Assembly (NCBI GenBank): GCA_019347725.1
Contig: JAHWKV010000104.1
Location: 1 to 5,337, forward strand
Direction of reading: 5' to 3'
Length of the DNA: 5,337 nt
DNA from: Actinomycetota bacterium
Lineage (GTDB): Bacteria > Actinomycetota > CADDZG01 > JAHWKV01
Shown here: in pieces, positions 1-5,337 of the stretch
Layout: each line of letters opens with the position of its first letter
Position numbering within the stretch: position 1 is the first letter of the stretch
Notes under the pieces: model-generated
Databases searched by the model: none
The model's input: the letters and a program-made list of their open reading frames with translations, nothing else
What the model was told of the DNA's origin: nothing
Program-made: the position numbers and the translations under genes

Positions 1-695
1 CCCGCGGAGGCGGCTTGCTTGACGGCGCCGTTGCTGCCCAAAGTCATGAACGAGCGCGGCTCAATGCCCGTTTCGTTGAAAAATTCCTCCGTGTTGTTTC
101 TGGTGCCCGAGCCGGTTTCTCTCAGCAGCCAGGTTTCACCGCTCAGCTCCGACGCTTTATGAGCACCTTCGGACAGCGGGTGATCGGGAGCGCCCACCAC
201 CGCCAGATGGTTATCGAGAAACCGTTCACCACTGATATCGCCTTCGTCCGGAGGCCTGCCTCCAATTCCGACATCGGCCTGGTAGGACAGCAAGCTATCG
301 ATCACGGTCTGGCGATTACCTACCTCCATCCACAGCTCTACATAGGGCACCTTTTGCTGGAACAGCCTGAGTATTGGGGCCATCAGGGATTCACCGGCGG
401 TGGTAACGGCGGCGATCCTAAGCTGCGCCGCCTCTCCCGCCTTCTCGCGTGCCCGCCGGCCCGCCTTCTCGGCCAGGCCGAGCATCTGGGAGGCGTAACC
501 GGCGAACTCCTCGCCGGCCGGAGTTACTCGGATGCCCCGACCGTGGCGCTCCAGCAGCGCGACGCCCAACTCCCGTTGCAGGGATGCCACGCCCGCCGAA
601 ACCGAAGGTTCGGTAACGGACAGGCTGGAAGCCGCCGCTCGGATCGAACCCTGGCGGACGACCTCCAGGAACGTTTTTAGCTGGCCGAAGGTCAT
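1..695 (-). CDS. cbbR: LysR-type regulator CbbR, C-terminus cut by window edge
   Basis: LysR-family transcription factor read on the minus strand, 231 complete codons with no stop before the window edge; full family length is about 300. The start is ATG at 695, since an in-frame TAA lies four codons upstream. Residues 1-60 form the winged helix-turn-helix (begins MTFGQLKTFLEVV; recognition region around SLSVTEPSVSAGVASLQREL; then GRGIRVTPAG). A linker helix follows to about residue 90, then the periplasmic-binding-protein-like effector domain (from LRIAAVTTAGE, with a hinge-like DVGIGGRPP near 141-149). It is divergent from cbbL and separated from it by 140 bases, which is the classic cbbR-cbbL arrangement, so the CbbR name rests on family plus position. 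Known CbbR proteins activate cbb operons in response to metabolites such as RuBP or NADPH; the effector here cannot be read. A plus-strand open frame across this gene is a shadow. Confidence 0.9.
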   Translation of the reverse strand, partial: MTFGQLKTFLEVVRQGSIRAAASSLSVTEPSVSAGVASLQRELGVALLERHGRGIRVTPAGEEFAGYASQMLGLAEKAGRRAREKAGEAAQLRIAAVTTAGESLMAPILRLFQQKVPYVELWMEVGNRQTVIDSLLSYQADVGIGGRPPDEGDISGERFLDNHLAVVGAPDHPLSEGAHKASELSGETWLLRETGSGTRNNTEEFFNETGIEPRSFMTLGSNGAVKQAASA

Positions 696-720
696 ATCGG
701 GACGATCTTAAACAACAACC

Positions 721-2290
<1,570 letters not shown>

Positions 2291-2316
2291 GGCACGATTT
2301 TCAGGAGAAAGAAGAC

Positions 2317-2751
2317 ATGAGCACAGGACTAAAGATCAACCAAGGTACGTTTTCGTTCCTGCCGGATCTGACGGACGACGAAATTCATGCGCAGATCCAG
2401 TACGGAATCGACAACGGTTGGGCTGTGGCCATCGAGCACACGGATGATCCGCACCCGCGCAACGTCTACTGGGACATGTGGGGCATGCCGATGTTCGATC
2501 TCGAGGACGCCGCCGGCGGCCTGCACGAGGTCAAGCGGTGCCGGGAAGCCTTTCCCAACCAGTACATCAAGGTGAACCTCTACAACCCGAAGCTGACCAA
2601 GCAGACGATTGCCCTGCAGTTCATAGTCAACCGTCCCTCGCACGAGCCGGGCTTCCGGCTGGTTAGGACGGAGACCAACGACCGTCATATCCACTACACG
2701 ATGGAGCCGTACGCGGCCAACGAACCGCACGGCGACCGGTACTCGGACTAA
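2317..2751 (+). CDS. cbbS: RuBisCO small subunit, red-type
   Basis: Small subunit, 144 residues. The N-terminus KINQGTFSFLPDLTDDEI and the YWDMWGMPMFDL block (51-62) match red-type CbbS. The C-terminal segment after about residue 113 (including RHIHYTMEPYAANEPHGDRY) is the extension that forms the beta hairpin lining the central solvent channel in red-type L8S8 enzymes and lets assembly proceed without dedicated chaperones; this supports the clade assignment made from CbbL. The start is ATG 2317, with AGGAGA at 2303-2308 eight bases upstream. The 26-base gap from cbbL indicates one transcript and near-stoichiometric production. A strong stem-loop follows the stop codon. Confidence 0.97.
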   Translation: MSTGLKINQGTFSFLPDLTDDEIHAQIQYGIDNGWAVAIEHTDDPHPRNVYWDMWGMPMFDLEDAAGGLHEVKRCREAFPNQYIKVNLYNPKLTKQTIALQFIVNRPSHEPGFRLVRTETNDRHIHYTMEPYAANEPHGDRYSD

Positions 2752-2767
2752 TAAGAGGTAATGCTAA

Positions 2768-2805
2768 TCAGGTGGGCGAGGCCGGTGGTGGCCTCGCCCA
2801 CCTGA
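2768..2805 (+). terminator. Strong stem-loop after cbbS (terminator or attenuator)
   Basis: Perfect 16-bp inverted repeat: left arm 2768-2783, six-base loop GGTGGT (2784-2789), right arm 2790-2805. It begins 17 bases after the cbbS stop. The tract after it (CCCAATTTCTTC) is only moderately T-rich, so read-through is likely. cbbX follows on the same strand, so the hairpin most plausibly acts as a partial terminator, or as a 3' barrier that stabilises the cbbLS message and lowers cbbX expression. The arms are symmetric, so the structure could form on either strand. Confidence 0.8.
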
Positions 2806-2859
2806 CCCAATTTCTTCATGGGGTAGCGGAACCCACGACCGAAGGGAGCGTGTAAGGCT

Positions 2860-3969
2860 GTGGCTGAAGGCGTCTCTGGCGAAAATCTGGTTAAACCGCC
2901 CTCTCAGGGTACCGGCATGGCACGGCCGGGAAATCTCGACTCACGGTTCGGCATAGAGAAGCCTGATGATGAGTACGCTGAGATGACGGACCCGATGAAC
3001 GAAATTCCCGACGACCTGGTCGTCGATGCCGAGAAGTTGTTCTCCGACTCAAAGGTCAAAGAGGTGCTGGAGCAGCTCGATAACGAGCTTGTTGCATTGC
3101 ACGTCGTCAAGGAGCGCATCAAGGAAATCGCCCATCTGCTGTTAATCGACAGGCTACGTCGCAGCATCGGCTTGGAGGCCGAACCCCCTACGCTGCACAT
3201 GAGCTTCACCGGCAACCCCGGAACGGGCAAGACGACCGTTGCGAAGCGCATGGGACAGATACTGTGGCGCCTGGGCTACGTTCGCAAAGGGCACGTGGTG
3301 ACCGCCAGCCGGGACGACTTGGTCGGACAGTACGTCGGCCACACCGCTCCCAAGACCCGCGAGGTGATCAAGCGCGCGATGGGCGGCGTGCTCTTTATCG
3401 ACGAGGCTTACAACATCTACCGCCTGGACAACGAGCGTGACTACGGCCAGGAGACCGTGGAGATGTTGCTCGAGGTCATGGAGAACGACCGGCAGGACCT
3501 GGTTGTGATAATGGCCGGTTACAAGGACAAGATGGAGCGGTTCTTCTCCGACGTTCCGGGCATCTCGTCTCGAATCGCCCATCACGTGGATTTCCCGGAC
3601 TACACGGCCGGCGAGCTGTTGGACATCGGCAAGATGATGCTCAAGGACCAGCGTTACCGGCTATCGCCGGAGGCGGAGGAGACTTTCCAGGACTACTTGG
3701 ATCTGCGCCTCACCCGGCCCCACTTTGCCAACGGGCGCAGCGTCCGCAACGCACTGGACCGGGCAAGGATGCGGCAGGCCATCCGCCTTTTCAATGCCGC
3801 CGAAGCGGGCCAAAAGCTGACAAAGGGAGACCTGGTTACCATTGAGGCGGAGGACATACGGGCCAGCAGAGGGTTCGACGATATGCACCAAAACCCCGAT
3901 GACGCGCAAGACCCGCCAAAGACGGAGTCGAAGAACGAAAAGAAGCAAAAGGAACCAGCTGGTGGATGA
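2860..3969 (+). CDS. cbbX: AAA+ red-type RuBisCO activase CbbX
   Basis: Red-type RuBisCO activase, 369 residues from GTG 2860. It is a hexameric AAA+ ATPase that engages the CbbL C-terminal tail and releases inhibitory sugar phosphates. Visible motifs: Walker A GNPGTGKT (118-125), pore loop YVGHTAPKT (158-166), Walker B VLFIDEAY (177-184), [17 protein letters not shown] (193-209), sensor-1 region VVIMAGY (215-221), arginine finger in SSRIAHH (R238), and a sensor-2 helix [16 protein letters not shown] (291-306). The conserved core starts near residue 61, against about 20 in the Rhodobacter protein, so this one has roughly 40 extra N-terminal residues plus a polar Lys/Glu/Asp-rich tail after about 340. 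The start is not certain: GGGAG (2844-2848) lies 11 bases from the GTG, and Met20 (2917) or Met42 (2983) are possible. The stop overlaps the next gene by eight bases. Separated from cbbS by a stem-loop. Confidence 0.96.
   Translation: MAEGVSGENLVKPPSQGTGMARPGNLDSRFGIEKPDDEYAEMTDPMNEIPDDLVVDAEKLFSDSKVKEVLEQLDNELVALHVVKERIKEIAHLLLIDRLRRSIGLEAEPPTLHMSFTGNPGTGKTTVAKRMGQILWRLGYVRKGHVVTASRDDLVGQYVGHTAPKTREVIKRAMGGVLFIDEAYNIYRLDNERDYGQETVEMLLEVMENDRQDLVVIMAGYKDKMERFFSDVPGISSRIAHHVDFPDYTAGELLDIGKMMLKDQRYRLSPEAEETFQDYLDLRLTRPHFANGRSVRNALDRARMRQAIRLFNAAEAGQKLTKGDLVTIEAEDIRASRGFDDMHQNPDDAQDPPKTESKNEKKQKEPAGG
3947..3953 (+). promoter_or_regulatory. Ribosome binding site inside the cbbX tail
   Basis: AAAAGGA lies eight bases before GTG 3962 and sits within the codons for the Lys/Glu-rich C-terminal tail of CbbX. 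It fixes the start of the following small gene at 3962. Together with the eight-base overlap it points to translational coupling between cbbX and that gene. Confidence 0.65.
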
Positions 3970-4195
3970 CTGGGGGAGCGCAGCCAGTCAGCGGGTCGTG
4001 CTCGGGCGCAAGGACGACACGGGCTGGGTAGGATTCCAGTGGACCGGGGAAGAGCCCGAGGGCATGAACAACCCCGAAATGGCGCTTGCCTTGGGCGCTC
4101 AGTGGGACGGCGACGAGTTGGTCGTATACAACATGGAGGCGCTCGAGCACGATTTTTCGCATCTGGACCAAGGTTGGATGGAGGACTCTGATTAA
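3962..4195 (+). CDS. Small acidic tryptophan-rich protein of unknown function
   Basis: I do not recognise this 77-residue protein. It starts at GTG 3962, overlapping the end of cbbX by eight bases, with AAAAGGA suitably placed upstream. It has 18 Asp/Glu against three Arg/Lys, five Trp (4, 22, 27, 48, 72), no Cys, no signal peptide and no membrane segment, so it is expected to be cytosolic and strongly anionic. A likely beta-rich core is suggested by [15 protein letters not shown] and DELVVYNM, followed by a helical, acidic C-terminus ending WMEDSD. A longer frame from TTG 3842 lies wholly inside cbbX and is not believed. Coupling to cbbX implies comparable synthesis and suggests a role with the activase or RuBisCO, but the sequence does not show a function. 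A real gene is likely because of the start context and low-complexity-free composition. Confidence 0.75.
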   Translation: MDDWGSAASQRVVLGRKDDTGWVGFQWTGEEPEGMNNPEMALALGAQWDGDELVVYNMEALEHDFSHLDQGWMEDSD

Positions 4196-4363
4196 ATTCA
4201 GGGGAGTCCCGGAGAGGCCTCGTCGCAGCCAGCCGATGCTTGAGGCATTCCGCTCAAGCCATGCCGGCGCCGTTGGCGATGAGCAACCCCGAGCCTCCCA
4301 TGTCCGGCCGGCGACACTGCATGGGGATCGTCGCCTTAGCCGCGTGGCAGGAGGGAGGTAGAA
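4196..4363 (+). other. Untranslated gap with possible RNA structure before the CBS gene
   Basis: This 168-base stretch has no convincing gene. A stem-loop with a perfect 7-bp stem (GCTTGAG 4238-4244, CTCAAGC 4253-4259, loop 8) is followed by CCCATG (4297-4302) pairing with CATGGG (4320-4325), and by GGCGAC (4310-4315) pairing with GTCGCC (4330-4335). The last two pairings interleave, so they would be either mutually exclusive or a pseudoknot. There is no T-tract to suggest an intrinsic terminator. A very strong GGAGGGAGGT (4350-4359) ends the region, four bases before ATG 4364. I do not recognise a known riboswitch class. It could be a regulated leader, or GC-rich DNA with chance pairing. Confidence 0.35.
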
Positions 4364-4786
4364 ATGTCCACAGTTGAACAGACTATGCGCCGCAGCGTGC
4401 TTACGGTTAGACCGGATGAGTCACTGGAGCAGGCCGCTCAGGCCATGATCGAAAGAAGGACCGGATCGGCCGTCGTCGTCACCGGCCCCATCGGCGGCAA
4501 GTACATCGGTATAGTCACCGAACGGGATGTGCTGCGGGCGGTGGCTCAGGGACGCATTCCCTGGTCGACCAAGGTCACCGAGGTCATGACGGCGGACCCG
4601 GTCTGCGCCACTCCCGACGTGGACACGACCGAGGCGATGAAGATAATGATCGAAGGCGGTTTCAGGCACCTCCCCATAGCCAAGGACGGCAAGCTGGTAG
4701 GGCTTGTTAGTCTCAGGGAGATGTTGCGGGCTACGGCTCTTCCTCAAATGGGCTTGGAGCCCGCCGACGAAAAAGAGGGTCGTTGA
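4364..4786 (+). CDS. Tandem CBS-domain protein
   Basis: A stand-alone pair of CBS domains (a Bateman module) in 140 residues and nothing else. CBS1 covers about 1-61 and contains GIVTERDVLRAV (49-60); CBS2 covers about 71-126, beginning VTEVMTADPV and containing GFRHLPIA and GLVSLREML (113-121). The GxxTxxD ribose/phosphate motif is intact in CBS1 (T52, D55), whereas CBS2 has Ser and Glu at those positions (S116, E119), so the two sites may differ in ligand or affinity. Such modules typically bind AMP, ADP, ATP or SAM and regulate partner proteins. The start is fixed by GGAGGT (4354-4359). It is codirectional with the cbb genes but 168 bases downstream, so co-transcription is plausible, not proven. 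Its partner is unknown; energy-charge sensing for carbon fixation is a hypothesis only. Confidence 0.9.
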   Translation: MSTVEQTMRRSVLTVRPDESLEQAAQAMIERRTGSAVVVTGPIGGKYIGIVTERDVLRAVAQGRIPWSTKVTEVMTADPVCATPDVDTTEAMKIMIEGGFRHLPIAKDGKLVGLVSLREMLRATALPQMGLEPADEKEGR

Positions 4787-4800
4787 GCAGGTGTCCACGT

Positions 4801-4840
4801 AAGGAGGCGCACTCGAGTGGAAGGTAGCAAGAAATGGTAA
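4801..4840 (+). other. Strong ribosome binding site with seven-codon frame overlapping the yceI-like start
   Basis: AAGGAGG at 4801-4807 is the strongest binding site nearby and is nine bases ahead of GTG 4817. That GTG opens only seven codons (reading MEGSKKW) before TAA at 4838-4840, overlapping the ATG at 4834 of the next frame. One extra G in the TGG at 4835-4837 would join this frame to the YceI reading frame. It is therefore either a tiny coupled leader peptide or the true start of the YceI-like gene disrupted by a one-base deletion or sequencing error. Confidence 0.35.
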
Positions 4841-5055
4841 GTCCGGGAACTTATGAGTTTGGTCCTAACAACGGGCGACTGCTCGTCCACGTAAACCGTG
4901 AAGGCTTCGCCAAAAAGGCGGGCCACGACTTGATTACCGAGATCAAGAACTGGAACGCCAAGGCCACTAACGCCGCGACTGGCAGCAGGCCTTCCGGTTG
5001 CTCACGGCCGCACACGATCGCATCCCGCTCTCGGCCGAGGATCTCGATGCGCTGA
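4834..5055 (+). pseudogene. Truncated YceI-family gene, N-terminal fragment
   Basis: The first ~45 residues resemble the N-terminus of actinobacterial YceI-like (lipid/isoprenoid-binding lipocalin-like) proteins: GTYEFGPNNGRLLVHV, then REGFAKKAGHDLITEI, then KNWNAKA. A complete YceI protein has about 170-200 residues, so most of the beta-barrel is missing. After about 4968 the reading frame (to the stop at 5055) is Ser/Arg-rich out-of-frame translation of a different gene and should not be read as protein sequence. GGAAGGT (4819-4825) is a usable binding site for ATG 4834, and an in-frame TAG at 4825 rules out an upstream start without a frameshift. There is no signal peptide in what remains. 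The truncation may be a genuine deletion or an assembly join. Confidence 0.6.
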
Positions 5056-5337
5056 GCAACGCCGCCTGGTGGCTGGGACGGGTCGATGACTGCCTGCGCG
5101 CCGGCGAGGGGGCCTTCCTCGCCCATCTCGACCGTGGTCAGCCCCGAGCCGCTGCGATGACGGCGGTCGAGCTCGCGGTCTCGCTGTTCCTCCGAGGTGA
5201 CGAAGCCGTGGGCTCGGGATGGATCGGTCGAGCGCATCGGCTGCTCGCGGATCTGCCCGAGGGGCCGGAGCACGGGTACCTGCACTACATCATCGAGGTC
5301 GAAGCCGAGCTGGGCGACAGGCGACTGGACGAGGTCG
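4971..5337 (+). CDS. Internal fragment of a TPR-like (LuxR/cyclase-type) regulator
   Basis: An open frame with no start codon at its left end: it follows an in-frame TAA at 4968-4970 and remains open to the window edge, with 122 complete codons. The protein is convincing: DWQQAFRLLTAAHD, DLDALSNAAWWLGRVDD, then VGSGWIGRAHRLLADLPEGP and a following HGYLHY segment. This pattern of helical TPR-like repeats is familiar from large actinobacterial LuxR-type regulators and from cyclase-linked proteins, in which it precedes a C-terminal DNA-binding or other output domain. Its family output domain is outside the window, so the function is uncertain. GC is about 70% here against about 53% just before 4920, and codon use is more strongly GC-ending than in the cbb genes. 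It appears 5'-truncated and fused out of frame to the YceI fragment. Confidence 0.6.

Noticed and set aside
15..680. Plus-strand open frame of 221 codons over the left end
   Set aside because: It is antisense to a clear LysR regulator with intact helix-turn-helix and effector-domain sequence; its own translation resembles no family.
4097..4162. Resemblance of the acidic protein's C-terminal half to the CP12 core motif (Trp-Asp, Glu-rich, His)
   Set aside because: The match is superficial: the AWD-VEE core is not preserved and there are no cysteines, so a CP12-like redox switch is not supported.
4221..4300. SAM-type riboswitch-like pieces (GCCGGC, CAACCC) before the CBS gene
   Set aside because: The conserved core and stem order of SAM-I/SAM-IV riboswitches could not be laid out on the sequence.
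4086..4361. Plus-strand 91-codon frame overlapping the small acidic gene and the gap
   Set aside because: Its first part is an out-of-frame reading of the acidic protein and the rest is Arg/Pro/Ser-rich with no recognisable pattern or good start.
4851..5285. Minus-strand 144-codon frame spanning the junction
   Set aside because: It is antisense to both the YceI fragment and the TPR-like protein, each of which shows family-like sequence on the plus strand.

Overview
The window carries the core of a red-type form I RuBisCO operon from a GC-rich bacterium, followed by smaller accessory genes and a broken junction at the right edge. The organism is probably an uncultured actinobacterium or a related Gram-positive-like lineage. 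This guess rests on the GTG starts, the strong GGAGG ribosome binding sites, the actinobacterial style of the CBS, YceI and TPR proteins, and about 55-60% GC in the core. It is inference only, because red-type cbb operons move horizontally.

Layout. Positions 1-695 (minus strand) hold the N-terminal three quarters of a LysR-type regulator, almost certainly CbbR, cut by the window edge. An AT-rich divergent control region (696-835) has T-N11-A LysR boxes and a plausible sigma70-type promoter. Then, all on the plus strand, come cbbL (836-2290), cbbS (2317-2751), a perfect 16-bp stem-loop (2768-2805), cbbX (2860-3969), a 77-residue very acidic, tryptophan-rich unknown protein that overlaps the end of cbbX (3962-4195), a 168-bp gap with possible RNA structure, and a two-CBS-domain protein (4364-4786). 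After these lie the first ~45 codons of a YceI-like gene (4834 onward). At about 4965-4977 this gives way, out of frame, to the interior of an unrelated, much more GC-rich TPR-type protein (4971-5337) that lacks its own start and runs off the edge.

How the genes work together. CbbL and CbbS form the L8S8 enzyme that fixes CO2 onto ribulose-1,5-bisphosphate. CbbX is the AAA+ activase that removes inhibitory sugar phosphates from red-type RuBisCO. CbbR is expected to switch on the operon from the shared intergenic region. The stem-loop after cbbS probably sets a high ratio of RuBisCO to activase. The small acidic protein is translationally coupled to cbbX and may be a partner of CbbX or RuBisCO. 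The CBS protein could link the cluster to adenine-nucleotide levels. Both of these last roles are hypotheses.

The most interesting items are the coupled small acidic gene and the neighbouring CBS gene. The right-hand junction, with abrupt changes in frame, GC and protein family, looks like either a recombination scar or an assembly chimera and should be verified before anything right of ~4965 is interpreted.
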